Below are positions 25,774 to 33,239 of a stretch of DNA of 33,239 nucleotides, one piece after another. The number at the start of each line of letters is the position of its first letter. The first letter of the stretch is position 1. Source of the stretch: Flavobacteriales bacterium. GTDB taxonomy: Bacteria; Bacteroidota; Bacteroidia; Flavobacteriales_D; Crocinitomicaceae. Where the stretch lies: NCBI GenBank assembly GCA_003331365.1, contig QOQC01000012.1, positions 1 through 33,239 on the forward strand, given 5' to 3'. The notes under the pieces are model-generated. The model had not been told where the DNA came from. It was given only the letters and a program-made list of their open reading frames with translations, and made no database searches. The position numbers and the translations under genes were made by a program.

Positions 25774-26793
25774 ATGATTGATTTAAGAAGCGATACACTA
25801 ACAAATCCTAGCAAAGAAATGCTAGATTTTATGTTTCATGCTAAGCTCGGTGATGATGTTTTCGAAGAGGATCCTACGGTAAATGAGCTACAAGAGTATG
25901 CTGCATCATTATTTGGAAAAGAAGCTGCTTTATATTGTTCTTCTGGAACCCAGACCAATCAAATTGCGATTAATCTTCACGTAAACCCAGGTGGTGAGGT
26001 TATTTGCCATAAAGATAGCCATGTATACAAATATGAAGGCGGTGGCATAGCCAAGAACTCTGGAGCCTCTGCAAGAATCATTACCGGAGATAGAGGGAGA
26101 ATAACTGTAGAAGAAATACAAAAATGGATCAATCCAGAAGATGATGTTCACTACCCATTGACGCAGCTCATATGTATTGAAGATACTTCAAATAGAGGAG
26201 GTGGTGCCATATACGATTTCGATGAAATTAAAAGAATAAAGAAATTCTGTAATGAAAGAAATTTACCATTGCATTTGGACGGAGCCCGTTTATTCAATGC
26301 TTTGGTAGAAAATCAAATTAGCTATAAAGAATATGCAGACCAATTTGATTCCATTTCAATTTGCCTATCAAAAGGACTAGGTGCTCCTGTAGGTTCTCTT
26401 TTACTAGGAAATAAAGATTTCATTTACAATGCTCGAAGGGTAAGAAAAGTATTTGGTGGCGGGATGAGACAAGCTGGAATTATAGCAGCTGGAGGTTTGT
26501 TCGCACTGAAAAATAATATCAATCGATTAAAAACGGATCACAAACATGCAAAATTGATTGAAAAAGCCTTACAAGCCAATCATTCAATCGAAAGAGTCAT
26601 TCCTGTAGAAACCAACATCGTTGTTTTCGAACTTAAAGCACATGATCAAATAGGTAAGTTTCTGGATAAACTAGCCCAAAATGGAATTCTGGCACTTCCT
26701 TTTGGAAAAGGCATGATTCGAATGGTCACGCATATGGATGTCGACGAAAGTGCCATTCACAAAACTTGTGAATGTATAGCATCTTTAGACTAA
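25774..26793 (+). CDS. Threonine aldolase family PLP enzyme
   Basis: This 339-residue fold-type I PLP enzyme has SDTLTNPSKEML at the start, GDDVFEEDPTVNELQ, ALYCSSGTQTNQIAI for the phosphate-binding region, and LHLDGARLFNA with Asp169. The PLP-binding lysine is Lys200 in CLSKGLGAPVGS. These are hallmarks of low-specificity L-threonine/L-allo-threonine aldolases, which split threonine into glycine and acetaldehyde in the cytoplasm. Related beta-eliminating lyases look similar, so the exact substrate is inferred. Promoter elements are shared with the divergent permease gene. The next gene follows after 52 bases and may be co-transcribed. Confidence 0.92.
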   Translation: MIDLRSDTLTNPSKEMLDFMFHAKLGDDVFEEDPTVNELQEYAASLFGKEAALYCSSGTQTNQIAINLHVNPGGEVICHKDSHVYKYEGGGIAKNSGASARIITGDRGRITVEEIQKWINPEDDVHYPLTQLICIEDTSNRGGGAIYDFDEIKRIKKFCNERNLPLHLDGARLFNALVENQISYKEYADQFDSISICLSKGLGAPVGSLLLGNKDFIYNARRVRKVFGGGMRQAGIIAAGGLFALKNNINRLKTDHKHAKLIEKALQANHSIERVIPVETNIVVFELKAHDQIGKFLDKLAQNGILALPFGKGMIRMVTHMDVDESAIHKTCECIASLD

Positions 26794-26845
26794 TTTTTAC
26801 GCAACTTTTTCAGAGAAATACGTTATAATCAATGTAGACTAAGCT

Positions 26846-28888
26846 TTGAAGCATACATATTTCATATTATTATTTATTTGCCTTCAATTTATTGCATTTG
26901 GGCAGACTAACCCCTGTGGGGATATATCAAAGAAGTTTCAAAAAAAAATGAGCAAATGTAAGCTCGAAAAAGATCCCAAAAAAAAGATTGAGGGCCTCAC
27001 CAAAACATTAAGCAAATATCCTGAAAATGCCGAAATTTACTTCGAAATTGCAGAATTTTACAAAAAAGCAGGAATTCTTGCGCTGAAAACAAACAGTAGT
27101 CCAACAGAAGGAGAGCAGTCTTTAAAAAAAGCCATTTATTTTTATCAAAAATCAATTCAAAAGTGCAAAGGCTATAGTCATAAAAGCTATTTCAATCTTG
27201 GAAATATTTTGCTCTCTATGGGACAAGAAAAAGAATCTCTAACTTGCTTCAAAGAGGTTGTATCCTTCATAGAAAAATTTCCTGAGCAGCAATCACCTAA
27301 TTACGAATACGACCGAGTGAAAGCGGAAAAGGTCATTAACGACCTTGAATTTGAGCAGAATCTTAGAAATAACCCTGTTCCCTTTTCACCTTTAATGGTA
27401 AAGAATGTGAGCAGTGACTTGGATGAATACTTTCCAATGATTTCACCAGATAATGATTTACTCTTCTACACCCGAAAAATTGACAGAACAAGACTTGGTG
27501 ATATTGCACAAAATATTGTTGAAGAATTCACCGTTTCAAGTAAATCGTCTGATTCCTATCAATTTTCAATGGGGGAACCATTAATGCATCCTTTCAATGA
27601 TGGTACATTTCATAATTACGGCTCAGCCACGCTTTCCGTTGACAACAAGGAGATGATTATCTGTGCTTGTAAAAAAGAACGCGTATACAGACAAAACTAC
27701 CTAAATTGTGACCTCTATTCGAGTACATTTAAACGCAGTGGTAAAGGAGGAAATGATTTTGTGTGGTCTCCTCTCGTTAATCTAGGACCAAATATCAACA
27801 CAAAAGACGGCTGGGAGGCTCAGCCTTCGCTATCATCTGATGGAAAAATGTTATTCTTTACTTCCTTGAGAAAAGGATCTAGAGACAATGATATATTCAT
27901 TTCTTTGAAACAGCAAGACGGTAGCTGGGGAAAGGCACGCCCATTTGATGAAATAAATACCGCAGGCAAAGATAAAAGCCCATTTTTCCATCAAGATGGA
28001 GAAACGCTCTATTTTGTTTCATCTTCGAGTCTTGAGAGAAAAGGTATGGGCGGGCTTGATATATTTTACATTCGAAAAACCGATTCAGGTTGGACTGAAC
28101 CGAAAAATATTGGCTACCCTATTAACTCTGTGCAAGATGAACTTGGTTTATTTGTCTCAACAAGTGGAAGAATCGCCTACTTTTCGTCATATAAAGACGG
28201 GAATTGGAATATATATTCCTTTGATTTATACGAGGAAGCACGTCCAGAGGAAGTAGTTATTCTCAAAGGCTCTGTTAAAAATGAAGATGGTTCTGTTGCA
28301 AAAGGAGCAAAAATTGAAATACAGTATGACGGTGCTGAAGAACTAAATGAAACCATTGAGGTGAACGAGGAAGATGGTTCATATGCCACTGTGGTCAAAG
28401 TGAATAAAGCTGAAAATATATCTGTAACCGTCGACAAAAAGGGTAGCTCATTTTCAAATACAAGAATAAAAACAAAAGATATCGTGAATGACTTGGACAA
28501 ACCGGTTGTTGTACAAGAACTCAAAATTTCTCCAGTAAACGAAGGTGAAAAATATGAATTAGAAGATATTTTATATGCTACGGATTCCTACGAATTAACA
28601 AATGAATCTAAATTCATATTAAGGAGTTTTAAGAATTACCTCCAAAACAATCCGAATTATTCAATCACTATTGAAGGTCACACGGATAATGTAGGAGACG
28701 CAGAAGATAACCTAATATTATCCAGAAACAGAGCAGCTGGAGTCAAATCATACCTAGTAGAGCTCGGGATTGATGAATCAAGAATATCTTCTAAAGGTCT
28801 GGGAGAAAGTGAACCAAAATTCCCCAATAGCAATCCTGAAAACCGAAAGAAAAATCGGAGAACAGAATTCGAGCTTCACATTCAGTAA
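26846..28888 (+). CDS. TPR/beta-propeller/OmpA protein, PorE-like
   Basis: The 680-residue protein has the domain order of the T9SS component PorE. After a signal peptide (KHTYFILLFICLQFIAFGQ) come TPR units (about 45-150) and a PD40/WD40-like propeller (about 185-455, repeats such as AQPSLSSDGKMLFFTSLR and GLDIFYI). A carboxypeptidase-regulatory-like domain spans about 470-545, and a C-terminal OmpA domain (about 560-680) contains EGHTDNVGDAEDN and LSRNRA for peptidoglycan binding. Bacteroidota carry several such paralogs, so identity with PorE is a proposal. The start must be non-ATG: TTG 26846 follows an in-frame TAA at 26840-26842 with only GCT between, and the next ATG would remove the signal peptide. 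The gene ends at a strong terminator. Confidence 0.82.
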   Translation: MKHTYFILLFICLQFIAFGQTNPCGDISKKFQKKMSKCKLEKDPKKKIEGLTKTLSKYPENAEIYFEIAEFYKKAGILALKTNSSPTEGEQSLKKAIYFYQKSIQKCKGYSHKSYFNLGNILLSMGQEKESLTCFKEVVSFIEKFPEQQSPNYEYDRVKAEKVINDLEFEQNLRNNPVPFSPLMVKNVSSDLDEYFPMISPDNDLLFYTRKIDRTRLGDIAQNIVEEFTVSSKSSDSYQFSMGEPLMHPFNDGTFHNYGSATLSVDNKEMIICACKKERVYRQNYLNCDLYSSTFKRSGKGGNDFVWSPLVNLGPNINTKDGWEAQPSLSSDGKMLFFTSLRKGSRDNDIFISLKQQDGSWGKARPFDEINTAGKDKSPFFHQDGETLYFVSSSSLERKGMGGLDIFYIRKTDSGWTEPKNIGYPINSVQDELGLFVSTSGRIAYFSSYKDGNWNIYSFDLYEEARPEEVVILKGSVKNEDGSVAKGAKIEIQYDGAEELNETIEVNEEDGSYATVVKVNKAENISVTVDKKGSSFSNTRIKTKDIVNDLDKPVVVQELKISPVNEGEKYELEDILYATDSYELTNESKFILRSFKNYLQNNPNYSITIEGHTDNVGDAEDNLILSRNRAAGVKSYLVELGIDESRISSKGLGESEPKFPNSNPENRKKNRRTEFELHIQ

Positions 28889-28900
28889 AATAATCGCATA

Positions 28901-28935
28901 AAAAAAGGGGCCTTCACAGCCCCTTTATATATTTT
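28901..28935. terminator. Bidirectional rho-independent terminator
   Basis: AAAGGGGC (28904-28911) pairs perfectly with GCCCCTTT (28919-28926) around a seven-base loop CTTCACA. An A-run precedes the stem and a T-rich tail follows it, so it should stop transcription in both directions. It lies between the convergent PorE-like gene and rplS. Confidence 0.9.
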
Positions 28936-28944
28936 ATAACGAAG

Positions 28945-29304
28945 TTAATCGTTTGAAAATCTTCTTTTCTCTCTAATTCTTGCAGATTTACCAGTTCTTT
29001 CACGGAAATAGAATATTCTCGCTCTTCTTACTGAACCGCTTTTCATGACCTTCAAGCTATCAAGGAATGGAGAGCAGATTGGGAAAATTCTTTCCACACC
29101 CACATTTCCTGACATTTTTCGAACTGTAAAAGTCTCAGTAGCACCAGTTCCCCTTCTTTGAATAACGACACCTTGAAACTGCTGAATTCTCTCTTTGTTT
29201 CCTTCCTTGATCTTATAAGACACAGCTACAGTATCACCTGATGAAAATTGAGGCAAATCATTACTTGCTGTAATTTCTTTTTGTATTTCGTCTATTTTAT
29301 TCAT
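28945..29304 (-). CDS. rplS: 50S ribosomal protein L19
   Basis: The 119-residue protein is a standard L19, which sits at the 30S-50S interface. It contains FSSGDTVAVSYKIKEGNKER, FQGVVIQRRGTGATETFTVR, GVERIFPICSPFLDSLKV and the conserved end RRARIFYFRERTGKSARIRE. The gene is alone here, without the trmD/rimM neighbours common in other phyla. It is read toward the bidirectional terminator. Its upstream region contains a small GC hairpin. Start ATG 29304 is the natural N-terminus. Confidence 0.98.
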   Translation of the reverse strand: MNKIDEIQKEITASNDLPQFSSGDTVAVSYKIKEGNKERIQQFQGVVIQRRGTGATETFTVRKMSGNVGVERIFPICSPFLDSLKVMKSGSVRRARIFYFRERTGKSARIREKRRFSND

Positions 29305-29321
29305 TGCGCAAAAATTAGCTT

Positions 29322-29335
29322 CCCGTGTTTTCGGG
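29322..29335 (-). promoter_or_regulatory. Small GC hairpin in the rplS leader
   Basis: On the minus strand CCCG pairs with CGGG around the loop AAAACA, 17 bases before the rplS ATG. It is the only GC-rich patch in about 220 bases of otherwise very AT-rich DNA (29305-29528). L19 autoregulatory leaders are known in some bacteria, but I cannot tell whether this is one. The rest of the gap up to parA holds no gene that I can see. Confidence 0.3.
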
Positions 29336-29528
29336 GTGCAATATTACAAAATTTTTATCTTATTTAAGAAAAAGTAACTCAAAAAAAGAATCTTTTTATC
29401 AATTGAAGAGATAAAATGTATTCACTTGGTAGATATAAACAAATTATATTAAAAAATAGTTGAAAAGTAAATCCATCAAATAAAAAATCGAACAGAACTT
29501 ACTATAAATTTACATATAAATAAATTCA

Positions 29529-30341
29529 ATGGGTAAAGTAATAGCAATAGCAAATCAAAAAGGAGGCGTTGGTAAAACAACCACTACTATTAATTTAGGT
29601 GGATGTTTGGGAGTTTTAGAGTACAAAACACTGATTATTGACGCAGACCCCCAGGCAAATGCGACCTCAGGTACAGGTTTCAATCCCAAAAATGTCAAAA
29701 ACATATACGACTGTTTGGTCAAAGGTTATCATCCAAAAGATGTGATCATCAAAACAGAAAGTCCAAATTTGGACATTCTTCCTGCACACATAGATCTCGT
29801 TGGTGCGGAATTAGAAATGATTAATTTACCAAATCGAGAATACCTGCTAAAACAAGCTATTGAAAAAATCAAAGATGACTATGATTTTATTTTGATTGAC
29901 TGCTCTCCATCTTTAGGATTGATTACAGTAAACTCACTTGCAGCGGCTGACTCCGTATTAATTCCTGTGCAATGTGAATATTTTGCATTGGAAGGATTAA
30001 GTAAGCTCTTGAATACCATTAAAATAATACAAGGCCGATTAAATACAGAGCTACAAATAGAGGGAATGCTACTTACCATGTATGATACCCGTTTAAGACT
30101 GGCAAATCAAGTTGTAGACGAGTTGAAAACCCATTTCCAAGAACTCGTATTTGATACCGTTATTCACAGAAATACAACCTTGAGCGAAGCTTCAAGTCAC
30201 GGCACAACAATCATTATGCATGATGCATCTTGCAAGGGATCAATCAATTACCTCAATTTTGCAAGAGAAATTCTTCAAAAAAATAACCTTACTAAAATCG
30301 AAAACGACGACAAATTCATTGAAATAGATCATGAACTCTAA
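29529..30341 (+). CDS. parA: Chromosome-partitioning ATPase ParA (Soj)
   Basis: The 270-residue protein is a deviant Walker A ATPase that binds DNA non-specifically and positions ParB-parS complexes. The motif KGGVGKTT occupies residues 11-18, and DADPQANATSG near residue 40 holds the switch I region. DFILIDCSPSLG near residue 120 is the Walker B/switch II region. There is no N-terminal DNA-binding extension, as expected for chromosomal Soj-type proteins. It overlaps parB by 11 bases and heads the conserved parA-parB-DUF5683 unit. TAAATTTA (29505-29512) is a one-mismatch -7 box 16 bases upstream. Confidence 0.96.
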   Translation: MGKVIAIANQKGGVGKTTTTINLGGCLGVLEYKTLIIDADPQANATSGTGFNPKNVKNIYDCLVKGYHPKDVIIKTESPNLDILPAHIDLVGAELEMINLPNREYLLKQAIEKIKDDYDFILIDCSPSLGLITVNSLAAADSVLIPVQCEYFALEGLSKLLNTIKIIQGRLNTELQIEGMLLTMYDTRLRLANQVVDELKTHFQELVFDTVIHRNTTLSEASSHGTTIIMHDASCKGSINYLNFAREILQKNNLTKIENDDKFIEIDHEL

Positions 30342-31206
30342 CAGTCAAAAAAAGCCTGCCCTCGGCCGAGGATTAAGCTCTTTACTTCAAAATACAAATA
30401 CTGACGTCACCTCTGTAAACGAATCTCCAGTAGGATCAATTTCAGAAATCGCATTGAGTTCAATTGAAACCAATCCTTTTAACCCCAGAACAAATTTTGA
30501 AAAGGAAGGATTGTTTGATTTGAGAGAGTCCATTATGGAGCATGGCATTATTCAGCCATTGACAGTCCGAAAAATGGGAAATGACAAGTATCAGCTTATC
30601 TCTGGTGAAAGAAGATACAGAGCTTCTCAGCTGGCAGGATTGGAAAAAGTACCCGTATATCTACGAATTGCCAATGACCAAAATATGCTGGAATTGGCCT
30701 TGGTCGAAAATATTCAACGTGAAGATTTAAACGCCATTGAAATTGCATTATCCTATGAAAGGTTATTAAGTGAATGTGAGCTTACTCAGGATCAATTGAG
30801 CGAAAAAATTTCCAAATCAAGATCAAACATTGCAAACTACATCAGACTGTTAAAATTACCTGCTGAAATACAGCTTGGTTTGAAAAACAGGCTTATTTCA
30901 ATGGGACATGCACGAGCACTATTGTCCTTAAGCTCGGAAGAGGACCAAATTGAAATGTATAAGGAAATCATCAACAATGAGCTGTCGGTTCGTGACATTG
31001 AAAGTAATGTGCGAAACAAAAAAATCAATGCACCATCTAGAAGAAATACCCTGAATTTTGACCGAAAGACTAAAACCGAAATTATTTCGTTTTATGATTC
31101 CGACATCTTTATTTCCTCGAATCCAAATGGCTCAGGTAAATTGAGTTTTAAGTTTGATTCTCAAGAGGATTTGGACCGATTGGTGAAATTGCTTTTAAAT
31201 AAATGA
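30331..31206 (+). CDS. parB: Chromosome-partitioning protein ParB (Spo0J)
   Basis: The 291-residue protein has the expected order: a basic, flexible N-terminus (KKPALGRGLSSLLQ); the CTP-binding ParB domain with NPFNPRTNFE and ISGERRYRASQLAG and then LVENIQREDLN; a helix-turn-helix region (LTQDQLSEKISKSRSNIANYIR); and a C-terminal dimerisation segment. It binds parS and clamps on DNA. Its start lies inside parA and its stop overlaps the next ATG by four bases, so the operon is tightly coupled. I find no intact parS-like palindrome in the window. Confidence 0.96.
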   Translation: MNSNSQKKPALGRGLSSLLQNTNTDVTSVNESPVGSISEIALSSIETNPFNPRTNFEKEGLFDLRESIMEHGIIQPLTVRKMGNDKYQLISGERRYRASQLAGLEKVPVYLRIANDQNMLELALVENIQREDLNAIEIALSYERLLSECELTQDQLSEKISKSRSNIANYIRLLKLPAEIQLGLKNRLISMGHARALLSLSSEEDQIEMYKEIINNELSVRDIESNVRNKKINAPSRRNTLNFDRKTKTEIISFYDSDIFISSNPNGSGKLSFKFDSQEDLDRLVKLLLNK

Positions 31207-31748
31207 AAACAATCTTTCTTACGCTCTTTTTTGCACTTAACTACCTTTTAGTTATTGGGCAAAATGTAGCTAACGATAGCCTTCCGGAACATCCGTATAG
31301 AAAATCCATTATGTTCTCTGCCATTATTCCTGGCGGAGGTCAAATCCATAATAGTTTTGTTAAAAAGAAGGGATTCAGACATGCCATATGGAAAGTTCCG
31401 CTCATCTATGGCGCACTTGGAGGAGCAAGTTATACACTTATTCAAAACCACCAGGCACAAAAATCTTTAAAAAATGAGTATTTGGAGCGATTAAATGGAA
31501 ATGTTGTGGACCCTGAATGGTCCATATACGATGACCAAAGCGTTCTGTACCTGTATAGACAATACCTTGATCTCAGAGATTTATCCATCTTAGCTATTGG
31601 GGCCATATATTTTCTTCAAATCCTAGATGCTGGTGTTGAATCTCATTTTATAAATTTTGATGTAAGTGACAATCTAACTTTGAACGTAAATCCTGTCATG
31701 CTAACGAATCAAATCCCTGGAATTAACATAAATTTGAGGTTTAGATGA
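31203..31748 (+). CDS. DUF5683 family membrane protein
   Basis: The 181-residue protein has a Sec signal peptide ending near VIGQ. HPYRKSIMFSAIIPGGGQIHN then opens the conserved DUF5683 domain, which has several short hydrophobic segments (LIYGALGGASYTLI, LAIGAIYFLQILDA). The family is restricted mostly to Bacteroidota and is regularly found directly after parB, but its role is not known. The start overlaps the parB stop in ATGA at 31203-31206. dapB follows after 23 bases with its own promoter box. Confidence 0.85.
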   Translation: MKTIFLTLFFALNYLLVIGQNVANDSLPEHPYRKSIMFSAIIPGGGQIHNSFVKKKGFRHAIWKVPLIYGALGGASYTLIQNHQAQKSLKNEYLERLNGNVVDPEWSIYDDQSVLYLYRQYLDLRDLSILAIGAIYFLQILDAGVESHFINFDVSDNLTLNVNPVMLTNQIPGININLRFR

Positions 31749-31759
31749 CAGTTAAGTTG

Positions 31760-31767
31760 TACTTTTG
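31760..31767 (+). promoter_or_regulatory. -7 promoter box TACTTTTG of dapB
   Basis: Exact TAnnTTTG match ending four bases (ACAA) before the GTG start at 31772. A TTTG at 31733-31736 lies 23 bases upstream, slightly long for a -33. It suggests dapB-lepB can be transcribed independently of the par genes. Confidence 0.55.
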
Positions 31768-31771
31768 ACAA

Positions 31772-32497
31772 GTGAAAATAGCGATAATTGGATACGGGAA
31801 AATGGGCAAGGAAATAGAGGCCATTGCTATGGAGAGAGGGCATACCATAACAAATACCTTTTCTTCAATTCAACCATTTACCATAAAATCAACCATTGAG
31901 GCAGATATAGCTATTGAATTCAGTGCTCCACATCTGGCATCAACACATATTCAATGGTGTTTGGATAAAAACATCCCAATTATCGTTGGAACAACTGGAT
32001 GGTCTGATGAATTAGACCAAATCAAACAAGAGGTAGAAAAGAAGAAGGGAAGTCTTCTTTACGCTTCAAATTTCAGTATCGGAGTCCACTTATTCTGGGA
32101 GCTCAGCAAGCATTTTTCAAAAATCATGAGTAAGTATCCATCATACAAACCATCGATTACTGAAACGCATCATACCGAAAAGCTGGATGCTCCAAGCGGA
32201 ACAGCAATTACAACAGCAGAGGTTATGCTTAAAAATCAAAAAGATTACAAAAGCTGGGCCCTTTCCGACGATGAAAAACACGACGATCAGGTATTACCAA
32301 TCATCGCTAAAAGATTACCAGAGGTGCCTGGAACGCATGAAATCACCTATAAATCTGACATAGACTATCTATCACTTACCCATGAAGCCAAAAACAGAAA
32401 AGGTTTTGCTTTAGGAGCGGTAATTGCAGCAGAATGGTTGATTGACAAAAAAGGGACTTTTACAATGTCTGATATTATTAATTTTACGTCATTATGA
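31772..32497 (+). CDS. dapB: 4-hydroxy-tetrahydrodipicolinate reductase
   Basis: DapB reduces the hydroxytetrahydrodipicolinate ring with NAD(P)H in the pathway to meso-diaminopimelate and lysine. The 241-residue length matches the short Bacteroidota form. The Rossmann motif GYGKMG is at residues 7-12, VGTTGW is near residue 75, and the active-site stretch ETHHTEKLDAPSGTA follows at about 130-145 with the catalytic His and Lys. The start is GTG; the -7 box four bases before it and the exact Rossmann N-terminus support it. The stop overlaps the lepB start in ATGA (32494-32497). Confidence 0.96.
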   Translation: MKIAIIGYGKMGKEIEAIAMERGHTITNTFSSIQPFTIKSTIEADIAIEFSAPHLASTHIQWCLDKNIPIIVGTTGWSDELDQIKQEVEKKKGSLLYASNFSIGVHLFWELSKHFSKIMSKYPSYKPSITETHHTEKLDAPSGTAITTAEVMLKNQKDYKSWALSDDEKHDDQVLPIIAKRLPEVPGTHEITYKSDIDYLSLTHEAKNRKGFALGAVIAAEWLIDKKGTFTMSDIINFTSL

Positions 32498-33239
32498 GTA
32501 TTCTATATTTCTTCATTTTTCTATTGATACACCCTTACCTTGGATTGTGGTGGAAATCTTTTCCCAAAGCGGGAAGAGAAAGCTGGGAGGCACTTGTGCC
32601 AGGTTATAATTATTTCGTGATTTTCAAAATTACTTGTAAAAAACCATTTTGGTCTCTCCTGCTTATTTTTCCGGGTGTACATTTAATTATGTGGGCTTCG
32701 GCTAATCTGAGCTACGTTAGAAGATTTGGATATTATTCTTTTACGGATACCTTACAAGGGATTTTCTTTCCTTATTATTTAATGTACAAATGCAGTGAAG
32801 AAAACAGTGTTTTTTTGGAAGAAACGAATTGGTCCAATTCTGTAGAAAGAGAGAACAGGAAATGGGGTGACCATGTAGCTTTATTTTTGAGTCTACCTGT
32901 TTTGGGACATGTTGTCGCTATGGCAATTGATGCCGTAACTAGAGATAAACCAGGGACCAAATCCAAAGTGAAAGAATGGGGAGACTCTATATTATTTGCT
33001 TTAGTCGCTGCGAGTATTATCCGGACCTATGTTTTTGAGCCTTTCCAAATCCCAACGGGATCTATGGAAAAAACCTTGTTGGTTGGGGATTTTTTATTTG
33101 TAAACAAGCTAGCTTACGGCCCGAAAGTTCCCGTAACTCCCCTATCCTATCCACTTGTACACAATACTGTTCCATGGGTAAACATGAAATCATATACCAC
33201 ATTAGAAGCTGGAGAATACACTAGGCTTCCAGGATTCGG
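32494..33239 (+). CDS. lepB: Signal peptidase I (partial, runs off the window)
   Basis: The frame is open from ATG 32494 to the right edge, 248 codons, without a stop. It begins with a membrane-associated N-terminal domain (MSILYFFIFLLIHPYLGLWW, then ALVPGYNYFVIFKIT) of the type found in Bacteroidota LepB. A second transmembrane segment follows, and then FEPFQIPTGSMEKTLLVGDF with catalytic Ser190 and the family motif FVNKLAYGPKVP. The catalytic Lys lies beyond the window. LepB cleaves Sec signal peptides at the outer face of the inner membrane. It is translationally coupled to dapB. Confidence 0.93.
   Translation, partial: MSILYFFIFLLIHPYLGLWWKSFPKAGRESWEALVPGYNYFVIFKITCKKPFWSLLLIFPGVHLIMWASANLSYVRRFGYYSFTDTLQGIFFPYYLMYKCSEENSVFLEETNWSNSVERENRKWGDHVALFLSLPVLGHVVAMAIDAVTRDKPGTKSKVKEWGDSILFALVAASIIRTYVFEPFQIPTGSMEKTLLVGDFLFVNKLAYGPKVPVTPLSYPLVHNTVPWVNMKSYTTLEAGEYTRLPGF

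Noticed and set aside
25746-25814. Longer reading of the TauE/SafE gene from TTG 25814
   Set aside because: It would overlap the threonine aldolase coding sequence and pass through the promoter region.
28177-28524. 115-codon minus-strand frame inside the PorE-like gene
   Set aside because: It is antisense to a well-supported domain region and has Ser/Thr-rich composition mirroring that gene's Glu/Asp codons.

Overview
This window is a chromosomal segment of an AT-rich member of the Bacteroidota, most likely Flavobacteriales. The evidence is a TonB-dependent receptor with an N-terminal regulatory-type domain, proteins carrying type IX secretion (T9SS) sorting tails of both A and B type, a PorE-like TPR/beta-propeller/OmpA protein, and the gene order parA-parB-DUF5683-dapB-lepB, which is characteristic of this phylum. 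Promoters follow the Bacteroidota form (TTTG near -33, TAnnTTTG near -7), and Shine-Dalgarno sequences are not evident. I see no tRNA, rRNA, insertion sequence, prophage or CRISPR array. Nearly all of the sequence is dense coding DNA.

Layout. Positions 1-178 hold the end of an FAD-dependent dehydrogenase. 242-3697 hold a T9SS cargo protein, mnmA, a possible 62-residue gene on the minus strand and a lipoprotein. 3694-9987 hold a TonB-dependent receptor, an alpha/beta hydrolase, a dicarboxylate/amino-acid symporter and an acyl-CoA carboxylase beta subunit. 9988-17439 is a long minus-strand block: a beta-barrel protein, trmN6-like methyltransferase, proS, an LTA-synthase-family phosphoglycerol transferase, a fused E1 alpha/beta 2-oxoacid dehydrogenase and a lipoprotein. 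17520-21690 hold a translationally coupled lipoprotein/cytoplasmic pair, a CYTH protein, and a small exported protein coupled to an SprB-repeat T9SS adhesin. 21713-24966 form an operon of nucleotide-sugar 4,6-dehydratase, hotdog thioesterase and a MORN-repeat (YwqK-like) protein. 24963-28888 hold a TauE/SafE permease, threonine aldolase and the PorE-like protein. 28945-33239 hold rplS, then parA, parB, DUF5683, dapB and the start of lepB, which runs off the end.

The genes serve mainly core functions: tRNA modification and charging, envelope and surface proteins, lysine and mDAP synthesis, chromosome segregation and protein export. Several surface or secretion genes could work together: two T9SS cargo proteins, one PorE-like anchor and signal peptidase I. 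That link is inference from family knowledge.

I did not find an obviously new multi-gene system. The most interesting signals are structural. Five genes have an exact TAnnTTTG box followed by exactly four bases and then the start codon, which predicts leaderless or nearly leaderless mRNAs and supports two GTG starts. Three convergent gene pairs interlock their stop codons in a shared TTAA. Several uncharacterised coupled gene pairs encode lipoproteins or exported proteins.
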